A stretch of 64,000 nt of DNA from Streptomyces sp. CA-278952 (lineage in GTDB: Bacteria > Actinomycetota > Actinomycetes > Streptomycetales > Streptomycetaceae): contig NZ_CP112880.1 of the NCBI RefSeq assembly GCF_028747205.1, positions 3,100,001 through 3,164,000 on the forward strand, in the 5' to 3' direction. Below the pieces are notes generated by a model. The model made no database searches and was not told the DNA's origin. It saw only the letters and a program-made list of their open reading frames with translations. Shown one piece after another: positions 37,198-44,939 of this stretch. The position numbers were made by a program, and so were the translations under genes. Every line of letters begins with the position of its first letter. Position 1 is the first letter of the stretch.

Positions 37198-37229
37198 GGG
37201 GCCCGAGTGCCGTACGGCACTCGGGCCCC
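37198..37229. promoter_or_regulatory. 32-bp perfect palindrome upstream of the MerR-like gene
   Basis: The sequence GGGGCCCGAGTGCCGT is followed at once by its own reverse complement. It lies 26 bases upstream of the MerR-like ATG. It could be an autoregulatory operator or, in RNA, a very stable hairpin in the leader. No U-run follows on either strand. Confidence 0.7.
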
Positions 37230-37842
37230 GAAGGAACTGCTACACCATCTGCCGGCCCTGTTACTGCGCCGGCCCTGTGTTTCCGCCGACCCGGCCTGGA
37301 ATGCGCCGGGGCTGCGGGGATCGCGGTTGCTTGACCGGAGACCACCTCACTATCGATGTCCTGCGGTACCCGGGCTCTCACGGCTCCGCCCGGGCGATCC
37401 TGATGGCGCCTCGCTCCTCCGTTCTTCCCTCTGGGATCAATCACTTGCCTACTGCTGGTGGTGCTGCACTGCTGGTAATGCTCTGTACTGCTGTATTGCT
37501 GCACTGCTTCCGCGTGAACCGCGGTACTGCTGACGGCGGCCCCTGATCACTGCGGGCCACCCAGTGCGGCCGCCAGTCCCGTCGCCGTCTTGCAACAACC
37601 CTGGCTTCGAAACTCCGCCACCGCACCGTCCTGCGAACGGCAACTTCTTCTGTACTGCTGCCCGGCAGTTCGTCTCTGCCGGGCCCTTCTGTCTCTCTGG
37701 GCTACAAGAGAAACCATAGCCACCGCACCATCCAATGTCTACTCCGACGAGCACAGATTTCCGTGATCCATGCACAGAGATAGTCGGCATCGACCACAGG
37801 GTGGCGCCCGGCCGGCCATGACCGGCCGGGGCAGAGCCCCTT
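37230..37842. other. Gene-free region with CTG-rich repeats and a terminator
   Basis: These 613 bases have no supported gene. Between 37448 and 37535, and again at 37650, short variants of GTACTGCTG/GCACTGCTG recur at least seven times. A hairpin at 37807-37830 closes the CGNR gene. The region near 37690-37760 is relatively A/T-rich (ACAAGAGAAACCATAG) and is the best place for a leftward promoter for the MerR-like transcript. Confidence 0.5.
37807..37830 (-). terminator. Terminator after the CGNR gene
   Basis: CCCGGCCGG and CCGGCCGGG form a nine-base-pair stem with a CCATGA loop, 13 bases past the CGNR stop. Confidence 0.6.
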
Positions 37843-38517
37843 TCACTCCCCGTCGGCGGTGCGCCGGGCGCGGTGGGCCCGGACCTTGTGGCGGTTGCCG
37901 CAGCGCTCCATCGAGCACCAGCGACGCTTGCCGGGGCGGGAGGTGTCGACGAACAGCAGGCGGCAGCCGTGCGCGCCGCACGTGCGGACCCGGTGGGCGT
38001 ACGCCCCGGTGAACAGGTCGACCGCATCGCGGGCGACGGTGGACAGCAGCCCGGCCCCGGTGCCCCCGGGGACCCATTCCCGGTTCCCGCCCGGGGCGAG
38101 CCGGGCCGTCAGGGGCGGGCGCGCCGCGGCGTCGTTGAGGGTGGCGAGGTCGTCCGGGCCGGGCGGCGCCCCCGCCACATGGCCCTCCGCCAGCCGCCAC
38201 AGCGCGTCGCGCAGAGCACGCGCCTCCGCCACCTCCCCCGCGCTCACCACGAGCGCGGGACCCGGGCCGTAACCGGGCCCGCCGCCCGGGCCGAGCCCGT
38301 CCGGCAGCCGGCTCTCCTGCGCCCAGCGCACCAGGTCGGCCGGCTCGTGCAGCACCTCGAAGTACACCAAGGGGCCCGGACCCCCGGTCGGCAGGAGCTC
38401 CAGGCACAGCGCGCCCGGATCGAACCGGAACGAACTGCCGTCCGGATGCCTCAGCAACAGCCCGGAAGACTCCCGCCGTTCCGACCGATCCGGCGTGTCC
38501 GTTGCCTTTTCACTCAT
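37843..38517 (-). CDS. CGNR zinc-finger (ABATE domain) regulator
   Basis: The protein has 224 residues. The N-terminal ABATE domain includes PLVYFEVLHEPADLVRW and ARALRDALWRLAEG. The C-terminal CGNR zinc finger has CGAHGCRLLFVDTS then RRWCSMERCGNRHKVRAHRAR, with four cysteines. Such proteins are DNA-binding regulators in actinomycetes that often control a divergent enzyme or export gene. Here the divergent gene is a glyoxalase-fold protein 22 bases away that now carries a frameshift. The ATG of MSEKATD is used; upstream codons are only CA-repeat translation. Confidence 0.88.
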   Translation of the reverse strand: MSEKATDTPDRSERRESSGLLLRHPDGSSFRFDPGALCLELLPTGGPGPLVYFEVLHEPADLVRWAQESRLPDGLGPGGGPGYGPGPALVVSAGEVAEARALRDALWRLAEGHVAGAPPGPDDLATLNDAAARPPLTARLAPGGNREWVPGGTGAGLLSTVARDAVDLFTGAYAHRVRTCGAHGCRLLFVDTSRPGKRRWCSMERCGNRHKVRAHRARRTADGE

Positions 38518-38539
38518 GTAACCACTATAAACGGTTTCC

Positions 38540-39026
38540 ATGACACAGACACAGACACAGGCACAGAGACAGACACAGACACTGTCCTGGAAGCTCGTCA
38601 TCGACTGCGCCGACCCGCACGCACAGGCCGGATTCTGGGCGGCGACCCTGGGCTATCTCGTCGAGGACAACAGCCCGCTGGTCGAGCAACTGCTCGCCGC
38701 CGGAGCCGTACCGGAGGCCATCACGACCCAGGCCCACGGCCGCCGCGCCTGGCTGGACCTCGCGGCCGCCCGGCATCCGGACGACCCGTACGACGAGGTC
38801 AGCGGTACGGGGCAGGGGCGGCGGCTGCTCTTGCAGCGGGGTACCGGAGCCGAAGACCGTGAAGAACCGCCTCCACATCGACGTGCACTCCGCGCCGGGG
38901 CAGCGCGACGGGGAGGAGGCACGGCTGGTGGAGCTGGGCGCGCGGGTGGTGCGCACGTTCGACGAGCGGGGCGGGAGCTGGGTCGTCATGATGGACCCCG
39001 AGGACAACGAGTTCTGCCTCAGCTGA
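38540..39026 (+). pseudogene. VOC (glyoxalase/bleomycin-resistance) fold protein, frameshifted
   Basis: The first 100 residues (WKLVIDCADPHAQAGFWAATLGY and onward) are the N-terminal half of a VOC metalloenzyme. The second half (KNRLHIDVHSAPGQ to WVVMMDPEDNEFCLS) is in the +1 frame. The switch is at a run of four G at 38838-38841; removing one G restores a single 161-residue protein. Either this is a recent loss-of-function slip or a sequencing error. The N-terminus is encoded by ACACAG hexamer repeats (TQTQAQRQTQT). It is divergent from the CGNR regulator. Confidence 0.8.
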
Positions 39027-39142
39027 CGCGGGGGCCGGTGGACCGACACACCCAGCGCGGCCACACCTCGCCCCATCCGGGGACCAGCCCGTGCGTCAGC
39101 AGGCTGCCCGGGGTCGACACCACTCCGCCGGGCGCAAGCACC

Positions 39143-39187
39143 GTTAGCGCCGTTAGCGCCGTTAGCGCCGTTAGCGCCGTCAGGGCC
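39143..39187. repeat. 9-bp tandem array containing a stop codon
   Basis: GTTAGCGCC is repeated four times and followed by the variant GTCAGGGCC. The TCA of that variant is, on the minus strand, the TGA of the gene 39180-39641. Confidence 0.92.
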
Positions 39188-39641
39188 TGTCGGCCTGGGC
39201 TCCCAGCCCGCCGCCCCCGTCGCGGTCGCGTCGTACGTCCTCCCGGATCCGCTCCGCCATCAGGTCGGCGAGCGGGTCTCTCACGTCCCAGGAGTGCGCG
39301 GCCGGGTGCCGGTCGTACAGCATGCAGGCGTCCCCCTCCTTGACGGACAGCCGGTGAATGACGGCCGGGCACGGCAGCAGTTCCGTGAAGCGGAACTTCC
39401 GGCGCCCATCGGTGTCGGTCCAGAACATCCACAGGTCCCGCCCGGCGGGAGCCGAGGCCGACCAGAGCTGGGCCGCGTGCTCGGCCCCCTCGTCGTGCTC
39501 GCCGAGTTCGCAGAGCAGGAAGTCGTCCAGGTCGGGCGCTTCCGACGCCTGGCCGGGTCCGTCCGCCAGGCCCATGAGCGCGACGCGCGCACCCATCTCG
39601 GGGAGTTCGCTGAAGGCGGTGCACTGCAACATGGCGCTCAT
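39180..39641 (-). CDS. Protein of unknown function, third gene of a coupled trio
   Basis: This 153-residue protein, probably cytosolic, is not recognised. It is acidic in the middle (APDLDDFLLCELGEHDEG) and has a FTELLPCPAVIHRL strand-rich part, then RHPAAHSWDVRDPLADLMAERI. The ATG at 39641 overlaps the stop of the upstream gene by four bases (ATGA), which argues for coupling; a second ATG at 39632 has AAGGA at better distance. It is the last gene of a three-gene leftward operon divergent from an XRE/DUF397 pair. Confidence 0.7.
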   Translation of the reverse strand: MSAMLQCTAFSELPEMGARVALMGLADGPGQASEAPDLDDFLLCELGEHDEGAEHAAQLWSASAPAGRDLWMFWTDTDGRRKFRFTELLPCPAVIHRLSVKEGDACMLYDRHPAAHSWDVRDPLADLMAERIREDVRRDRDGGGGLGAQADRP

Positions 39642-40051
39642 CCTTGCCGGTGAGGAGGGGGAGGAACAGAGGGACGGGCGGCGGCGAGGGGGCGCATGAC
39701 GAGCCCGTACCAGGCCGCCGCGTCCCGGGCGACGAACTCGTACGGCAGCCCCTCCGCGAGCCGCCCCAGCGCGTAGTCGTGCTCGCGGAAACTCTCCGCC
39801 CAGGACCGGAGTTCGGCCGGTGCGTCGCGCCGGCCGCCTGCGGGGGCCGGGTACAGCACACGGGCCGGGGCCCAGAGGGTGTACGGGTCCGGGTCGAGCG
39901 CGTCCGCGAAGCGCCGGGCCTGCCGCCGCAGCCAGCGAAGGGCCAGCCGTCGCGTCGGCGCGAGGACCCCGCCGAGCCGGACGGACCGCACCGCGTCACC
40001 GCCGTGGCTCTCGGCGACGTACCAACCCCCTTGCGCCCGGGCCGCGTTCAC
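39638..40051 (-). CDS. Protein of unknown function, second gene of a coupled trio
   Basis: I do not recognise this 137-residue basic protein. It starts NAARAQGGWYVAESHGGDAVRSV. An arginine-rich helix follows (RRLALRWLRRQARRFADALD), then YALGRLAEGLPYEFVARDAAAWYGLVM. The GTG overlaps the preceding gene's stop (GTGA) and its own stop overlaps the next start (ATGA). Such tight coupling suggests the three products act together. Confidence 0.7.
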   Translation of the reverse strand: MNAARAQGGWYVAESHGGDAVRSVRLGGVLAPTRRLALRWLRRQARRFADALDPDPYTLWAPARVLYPAPAGGRRDAPAELRSWAESFREHDYALGRLAEGLPYEFVARDAAAWYGLVMRPLAAARPSVPPPPHRQG

Positions 40052-40308
40052 AGCACCTCGCCCCGGCTGCGGGCATTCAGCCGTGCGGTCCTGGCCCGAA
40101 GCTGCTCTATCAGGAGCGCGGGCCGGACCCGGTGCGGCTCCGCCTCCCACTCGGCCCCGCCACCCACCGGTCGCAGCGACCAGTAGGGGCCGGCGACCCC
40201 ACGGAACTCCCCCACCCGGTCACCACGACCGGTGTCCACCACAAGCGTTCCGGGGGCCGGAGGGTCGGGAGGTTCCTCTGCATTCGGGCAACCGTTCTCG
40301 CCGTACAC
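40048..40308 (-). CDS. Protein of unknown function, first gene of a coupled trio
   Basis: The 86-residue protein starts YGENGCPNAEEPPDPPAPGTLVVD. It has a compact beta-like core (VGEFRGVAGPYWSLRPVGGGAEWE) and ends in a helical ARTARLNARSR. Short proteins of this type are common beside DUF397/XRE pairs in Streptomyces as far as I recall, but I know of no assigned function. It is the promoter-proximal gene of the leftward trio, 107 bases from the divergent XRE gene. Confidence 0.7.
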   Translation of the reverse strand: MYGENGCPNAEEPPDPPAPGTLVVDTGRGDRVGEFRGVAGPYWSLRPVGGGAEWEAEPHRVRPALLIEQLRARTARLNARSRGEVL

Positions 40309-40323
40309 CTATCGCTCCTCTCT

Positions 40324-40339
40324 GTAGCCATATGACTAC
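40324..40339. promoter_or_regulatory. Candidate operator between the trio and the XRE gene
   Basis: GTAGCCATATGACTAC is palindromic at 14 of 16 positions, with a perfect CATATG centre. It is unusually A/T-rich and lies in the divergent promoter region, 16 bases upstream of the trio and 77 bases before the XRE start. Confidence 0.45.
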
Positions 40340-40415
40340 CGGGGCGATTCAGCGTGACCTACCGTGAAGAGCCATTCAACTTGCCCATTCGGCACGGAAG
40401 ATCGGGACGGGGTCC

Positions 40416-41252
40416 GTGAACATCAAGGAGTTGAACCCGGAAAGCTCCGCGCAGGCGGCCTACGGTGCACGTCTGCGCGGGTTACGGGAGCAGCGGTGCT
40501 GGACACAGGAGGAGCTGGGGAACCGCAACGGCTACTCCAGCACGCACATCTCGTCGGTGGAAACTGGTCGTAAACTCGCGACCTTGCGCTTTTCGCGCAG
40601 TACCGACCGGGTGCTGGGGCTCACCGGGACCGAGGCGTCGTTCGAGCGCGAACTGGGCCAGATCAAGCACGGCAGCCTGCTGGAGGGCTTCCCGGAGTTC
40701 CTCGGTTACGAGCGCCGGGCGGCGGAGATCCGGCTGTACGAGGTCGGCGTCATCCCGGGCCTGCTCCAGACACCGGAGTATGCGACGGTCCTGGCAGACA
40801 GTGTCGTCAGGCGACAAGGGATCACCGCCGACCAGGCGCAGGAGCGGGTCGCGCTGGTCGCGGAGCGTCAGGCGGCGCTGGTCCGGGAGAAGCCGCCGCT
40901 GGTCTTCGCGATGCTGGACGAGAGCTGCCTCCGCAGGCCGGTCGGCAGGCCGGAGGTCATGAAGGCACAGATGGACCGGCTCATCGAGTTCGCCGAGCAG
41001 CCCAACACGGTGCTCCAGGTGGTGCCGTTCACCATGGGAGAGCACCGCCCGTTCAGTCTGCCGATCACCATTCTGACGATGCCCGACCGCTCGCTCATGT
41101 CGTACGCGGAGTCGGCGCAGCAGGGCTATCTGGAGCGTGAAAGCGGCTCGGTAGTCCCGCATCTGACGGCCTACCATCAGATGCAGGCGGTAGCGCCCTC
41201 CCAGGCCGCGTCCGTAGACATGTTCAGGCAGTTGCGAAAGGGCACCCCGTGA
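40416..41252 (+). CDS. XRE-family regulator with DUF5753 domain (WhiJ-like)
   Basis: The protein has 278 residues. An N-terminal helix-turn-helix (about 15-70; ARLRGLREQRCWTQEELGNRNGYSSTHISSVETGRK) is followed by the DUF5753 domain. That domain has YEVGVIPGLLQTPEYA, ALVREKPPLVFAMLDESCLRRPVG and QVVPFTMGEHRPF. Proteins like this, with a DUF397 partner, form the WhiJ/AbaA-type systems that modulate development and antibiotic production in Streptomyces. It is coupled to the DUF397 gene by GTGA. Confidence 0.92.
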   Translation: MNIKELNPESSAQAAYGARLRGLREQRCWTQEELGNRNGYSSTHISSVETGRKLATLRFSRSTDRVLGLTGTEASFERELGQIKHGSLLEGFPEFLGYERRAAEIRLYEVGVIPGLLQTPEYATVLADSVVRRQGITADQAQERVALVAERQAALVREKPPLVFAMLDESCLRRPVGRPEVMKAQMDRLIEFAEQPNTVLQVVPFTMGEHRPFSLPITILTMPDRSLMSYAESAQQGYLERESGSVVPHLTAYHQMQAVAPSQAASVDMFRQLRKGTP

Positions 41253-41458
41253 CAACCGAGACCCCCCGTTGGTTCACGTCCTCGTACAGCGAAAACGGCG
41301 GCCAGTGCGTCGAGGTCGCCACCAACCTCGCCACCCCGCACGGCATCGTCCCCGTCCGCGACTCCAAGAACGTGAGCGGCCCGGCCCTCGACATCCCCGC
41401 GAGCGCGTTCACCGCCTTCGTCGCGGGCGTCCGGGCCGGAGACCTCGGCACCGTCTGA
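41249..41458 (+). CDS. DUF397 domain protein
   Basis: The protein has 69 residues with the DUF397 signature: RWFTSSYSENGGQCVEVA then VPVRDSKNVSGPALDIPASAFTAFV. It is the standard small partner of the upstream XRE/DUF5753 protein and is thought to modulate its DNA binding. The start overlaps the upstream stop. A perfect 17-base-pair terminator follows. Confidence 0.95.
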   Translation: MTTETPRWFTSSYSENGGQCVEVATNLATPHGIVPVRDSKNVSGPALDIPASAFTAFVAGVRAGDLGTV

Positions 41459-41476
41459 GCGGCCCGAAGGCCATAC

Positions 41477-41516
41477 CGCGAGGCCCACCGCGTACGGACA
41501 CGCGGTGGGCCTCGCG
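41477..41516. terminator. Bidirectional terminator
   Basis: CGCGAGGCCCACCGCGT pairs perfectly over 17 bases around an ACGGAC loop. It separates the convergent DUF397 gene and the 305-residue regulator. Confidence 0.9.
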
Positions 41517-41520
41517 TCGC

Positions 41521-42438
41521 TCAGTCGGGCCACGTCCACTCGATCCCGTACACGCCCGGTACGCACCGCGTCGGCATGAGGTGGGTCGTGTGGAAGTCGT
41601 CCAGGGCCGTGCGGTGGCGGTGGCTGGGGTCGGCGCCGATCCGCTCGCGGCGGTATCCCCAGCAGTGGGTGGGCACCGCCCCGGGATCGAAGCGCACGTG
41701 GAGCAGGTACGCCCGCAGCGGAGCGGTGACGCGGCGCTCGTGCTGCCAGGAGGCCTCGCCCTCCGCGGCCAGCGTGTAGGAGACCACCGCCGTCTCCGTC
41801 CGCGCCAGCCGGCGCCCGAGCGGAATGTCGGCCGCCACGCAGCCCAGCTCCTCCAGAAAGCGGATGCGCGGTGCGGGGCGTCCGGGGACGGTGAGGACCG
41901 CCGTCCCGGCTTTCGGGGAGTCGAGGAAGTGGACGACGGTGAGGTGGTCGACGCCGTCGTGAACGGCCTGCACCACCGTGGTCACCGAGGTCTCGCGGAT
42001 GGCCCGGCGGTCGTCCAGGCAGACCGTCTCCTGGACGGTCAGCGCGCGCAGACCCGCGTTGAAGTGGACGAAGGCGTCGCCAAGGGCCTGCTCGACGTCG
42101 GAGTCCTCACCGAAGACACCTCGGGCCGCGGCCGGATCTGGCGGCCGGGCCCCGCCCCGGGGGCGGTGCGGTCCCAGCAGCGAGCGCAGAGTGCCGTTCG
42201 GCAGGTCGAGCAGGGACTCCAGGGCGTCGACGGCGCGCAGCGACTGGGCCTTCTCGGGCTGGCTGCGACCACGCTGCCAGTGGCTGAGGGTGGCGAGGCT
42301 GACGGATATCTGCTGGGCCCGCAGGTGGTCGCGGATGCGTTCCAACGGCAGTCCGCGTCGGCGCAGGGCGTGCCGGAACACGGCCGCGAACGTCGCGTCG
42401 GTCCCTTCGAGGTCTTCGAGATCGAAGATGTGCGGCAT
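41521..42438 (-). CDS. Helix-turn-helix regulator of unknown specificity
   Basis: The protein has 305 residues. The N-terminus has an XRE-like helix-turn-helix (TFAAVFRHALRRRGLPLERI, then VSLATLSHWQRGRSQPEKAQSL). A roughly 200-residue beta-rich domain without a recognised family follows (for example DGVDHLTVVHFLDSPKAG). The C-terminus has GYRRERIGADPSHRHRT, then TRCVPGVYGIEWTWPD. The ATG at 42438 is used; a TTG four codons earlier is unlikely. It is a single gene, with the protease gene 90 bases upstream of it on the same strand. Confidence 0.75.
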   Translation of the reverse strand: MPHIFDLEDLEGTDATFAAVFRHALRRRGLPLERIRDHLRAQQISVSLATLSHWQRGRSQPEKAQSLRAVDALESLLDLPNGTLRSLLGPHRPRGGARPPDPAAARGVFGEDSDVEQALGDAFVHFNAGLRALTVQETVCLDDRRAIRETSVTTVVQAVHDGVDHLTVVHFLDSPKAGTAVLTVPGRPAPRIRFLEELGCVAADIPLGRRLARTETAVVSYTLAAEGEASWQHERRVTAPLRAYLLHVRFDPGAVPTHCWGYRRERIGADPSHRHRTALDDFHTTHLMPTRCVPGVYGIEWTWPD

Positions 42439-42528
42439 GGCGTCTCTCAACGGTCTGCGGGCACCGGCGGCGCGGGGCCGCTCACCTTAGCCCGGTGGAC
42501 GGCCCCTGGTCAGCCCTTCTGCCGCAGG

Positions 42529-43794
42529 TCAGTTGGTGTTGAGGGTCAGCCCGTAGTAGGCGAGGGTGTCGTCGAGCGGCTGGAAGTAGGAGGAGCCCCG
42601 GGAGTTGACTCCGCCGGTGCAGCGCTGGTTGGTGGGGCCGCCGGAGGTCATGCCCTGGGCCTGGTTCCCGGAGATGTACGCGCCGCCGCTGTCGCCGCCC
42701 TCCGTGCAGACGCTGGAGGTGGCGAGGCCGGTCACGACGGTGTCGGGCCCGCCGTTGAGGTCGACGTAGGTGACCGAGACGTTGTAGGAGCCGACCGACC
42801 CGCAGGTCCAGCCGGTGGTGGCGCCGGACTTGCAGAGCGAAGCCCCGGAGTAGGCCCGGCTGCTGCCGCGGACGGCGATCGGGTTGGTGTTGCCCCAGGT
42901 GCCGACGCTGGTGGTGATGGAGTGGCCGGAGTTGACGGACGCGATGCCCATGTCGACGCTGCGGGTGCCGAGGGCGTAGCGGGTCTTGGTGCCCTTGGCG
43001 AAGGCGGTGCCGTCGTAGCGGAGGGTCGGGAGGTTGGCGACGCAGTGTCCTGCGGTGACCAGGTACTGGTTGCCGGACCGGTCGCGGGCACCGTAGCCGA
43101 CGGAACACCAGCCGGTGGTGTTGTTGATCGTCATCTTGCTGCCGGGGTATATCGCGGCCTGGGGTGCGACCTTCTCCTCGCCGCGCACGATCTTGACGGC
43201 GGAGCCGTGCTTGGCCGCTGCGGCGAGGAACGCCTTGGCGGGGGCCGAGCGGTCGCTGTTCACCTTGACGACAACCTGGTCGGTAGCGAGGTCCACGGAC
43301 CAGGCCACCACTCCGGCCGGGGCGCTCTTCGCGGCGGCGGCGTCGAGCTGGGCCTTGATCCGGTCGAGGGTGCTCTCGCCGCGGGCGGGCAGCCGGGCGT
43401 CGAGTCCGGCCTGTTCGAACCGGGCGACGTCAGCACGTTTCTCGGCGTTGACGGTCAGGTCGCCGGAGGCGTCGAAGAACGCCCCGTTCTCGGCCAGTCC
43501 GCCTTTGCGCAGCTCGGCGAGCCGCTTCTGCTGGGCGTCCTGCCGGTCCAGCCGGTCGGTCGCCGCCTTCTCGTCCACGCCGAGCGACGCGGCGAGCGCC
43601 CGCACCATCTCGGGCTGGTAGAGCGGGGCGGACGAGTCTCCGGCGGGGGCGGCGCCCTGGGCCTGAGCGGTGACCTGGGTTCCCATGACCACGGAGGCCG
43701 AGAGCGCGGCGGCGCCGAGAGCGAATCTGACCTTGCCGGAACTGCGGGAACTGCCGGCACTGCGGGAATTACGGGAATTACGGGAATTACGCAC
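42529..43794 (-). CDS. Secreted trypsin-like serine protease, streptogrisin/alpha-lytic family (S1E)
   Basis: The 421-residue preproprotein has a basic, repetitive N-terminus (RNSRNSRNS) and a signal peptide to about residue 46 (cut near AQAQG). A pro-domain (about 50-212) comes next, then the mature protease. The catalytic triad is His250 (TAGHC), Asp281 (SVDMGIA) and Ser369 (GGDSGG), with three cysteine pairs. The pro-domain acts as a folding chaperone in this family. The GTG at 43794 has AAGGA at six-base spacing. The extra N-terminal repeat is encoded by three AATTCCCGT nonamers. Confidence 0.93.
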   Translation of the reverse strand: MRNSRNSRNSRSAGSSRSSGKVRFALGAAALSASVVMGTQVTAQAQGAAPAGDSSAPLYQPEMVRALAASLGVDEKAATDRLDRQDAQQKRLAELRKGGLAENGAFFDASGDLTVNAEKRADVARFEQAGLDARLPARGESTLDRIKAQLDAAAAKSAPAGVVAWSVDLATDQVVVKVNSDRSAPAKAFLAAAAKHGSAVKIVRGEEKVAPQAAIYPGSKMTINNTTGWCSVGYGARDRSGNQYLVTAGHCVANLPTLRYDGTAFAKGTKTRYALGTRSVDMGIASVNSGHSITTSVGTWGNTNPIAVRGSSRAYSGASLCKSGATTGWTCGSVGSYNVSVTYVDLNGGPDTVVTGLATSSVCTEGGDSGGAYISGNQAQGMTSGGPTNQRCTGGVNSRGSSYFQPLDDTLAYYGLTLNTN

Positions 43795-44193
43795 GCTGAT
43801 TCCTTCCGGATGGCAGGCGAAAACTCGCGAGGGGGGTTGATTCGGCGATACGTCAGCGCGTGTCGCCGGGAGTGGGTTTTCGCCCGGCGGTGGGAACGAT
43901 GCCCGCCGCGAGATGAACTGTGGCCCAACGCCCGCGTGCCAACAAGGTGGTTGGCGGGAGCAAGTTTTTACAGAACACCGGGGAGACTGTAAAAGCCGGC
44001 AATCGCCTTTCGTCCGTCGGCAACGCACCGATCAGCGAGTCCGCGCCCGCTCGACTCGGCATTCCTGTCCGACCGACAGCCACTTCATCGAGCGCCGTCG
44101 GGGTGCACCCCCTTCTCGACGCGGCGTGCCCGCCCGTAGCCGCGACGACCAACAGCCGTCGCAAGCACGTGTCTTGACAGCCCCACTGGCGCA
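43795..44193. other. Divergent control region between the protease and GntR genes
   Basis: No gene is supported in these 399 bases. Two inverted repeats stand out: CCAAC-N6-GTTGG at about 43940-43955, and TTTTACAG at 43966-43973 matched by CTGTAAAA at 43987-43994. The second is rare for such a GC-rich genome. They may control the protease. Confidence 0.55.
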
Positions 44194-44204
44194 GCATGCA
44201 ATAT
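44174..44204 (+). promoter_or_regulatory. Promoter of the GntR gene, probably giving a leaderless mRNA
   Basis: A consensus TTGACA at 44174-44179 is followed 19 bases later by CAATAT. The expected transcription start then falls at or next to the ATG at 44210, and no ribosome-binding site is visible. Confidence 0.55.
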
Positions 44205-44213
44205 ATTGCATGC
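44194..44213. promoter_or_regulatory. GntR operator overlapping -10 box and start codon
   Basis: GCATGCAATATATTGCATGC is a perfect 20-base palindrome. It covers the presumed -10 region and the ATG of the GntR gene, so binding would block its own transcription. Confidence 0.75.
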
Positions 44214-44869
44214 CAGTTCCGCAGAACCGAGGTCTCGTCTCCCGGTCGCTCCTGCGCGAGAGCGCCTACCGGGCCATCCGCGACGCCATCGTCGACGGCA
44301 CGCTCGCACCCGGCGAACGCCTCAACGACGGTGACCTGGTCGCCTGGCTCGGAGTCAGCCGTACGCCGGTGCGCGAGGCGCTGGCGAGGCTGGAGCAGGC
44401 GGGGCTGGTGCAGACGAAGCCCGGCCGGTACACCATCGTGAGCCCGCTCGACGTCCGCGCCGTGCGGGCCGCGCAGTCGGTCACCTCCGCCATGCACGAA
44501 CTCGCCGTACGGGAGGCGGTTCCGCAGCTGGACGCGGTCGAGCTCGACGCCATGCGCGAGGCGAACGCCCGATTCGCCGACGCCTTGCGGCGCAACGACG
44601 CCGAGGCGGCGCTGGAGGCCGACGACGCCTTCCACCGCGTCGCCGTGACCGCCTGTGCCAACGCCGCCGTCACCACCGTCCTCGATCAGTTCACACCCGT
44701 GCTGCGGCGCCTGGAGCGGCTGCGCTTCTCCTCGCTGAGCGGACGCGGGTCGGTGGCCCAGCACGACCGGATCATCGGACTGTGCGCGGCCGGGGACGTC
44801 GAGGGCGCGGTGGACGCCACCCGGGCGAACTGGCAGACGCTGCTGCCGTTGCTCGACCCGTCCCCCTGA
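44210..44869 (+). CDS. GntR family (FCD/FadR-type) regulator
   Basis: The 219-residue protein has an N-terminal winged helix with [50 protein letters not shown], the GntR signature. An all-helical FCD ligand-binding domain follows, including [13 protein letters not shown] and [14 protein letters not shown]. It sits 70 bases upstream of the ACC deaminase gene on the same strand, so it probably controls that gene in response to ACC or a related amino acid. A perfect palindrome over its start suggests autorepression. Confidence 0.92.
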   Translation: MPVPQNRGLVSRSLLRESAYRAIRDAIVDGTLAPGERLNDGDLVAWLGVSRTPVREALARLEQAGLVQTKPGRYTIVSPLDVRAVRAAQSVTSAMHELAVREAVPQLDAVELDAMREANARFADALRRNDAEAALEADDAFHRVAVTACANAAVTTVLDQFTPVLRRLERLRFSSLSGRGSVAQHDRIIGLCAAGDVEGAVDATRANWQTLLPLLDPSP

Positions 44870-44939
44870 ACGCCCTCCACCACGCGACCCGCCGCAGCGC
44901 CACCGTGCCGGACCCGTCCACACCCACGAGGAGCCCGCG

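Noticed and set aside
36833..37504. A longer MerR-like protein with 111 extra N-terminal residues
   Set aside because: The extra part is Gln/Ser/Arg low-complexity translated across the 32-bp palindrome, and the ATG at 37171 has a proper ribosome-binding site.
38526..38601. Cys/Val-rich N-terminal extension of the CGNR protein
   Set aside because: It is only the antisense reading of ACACAG hexamers that begin the divergent VOC gene.
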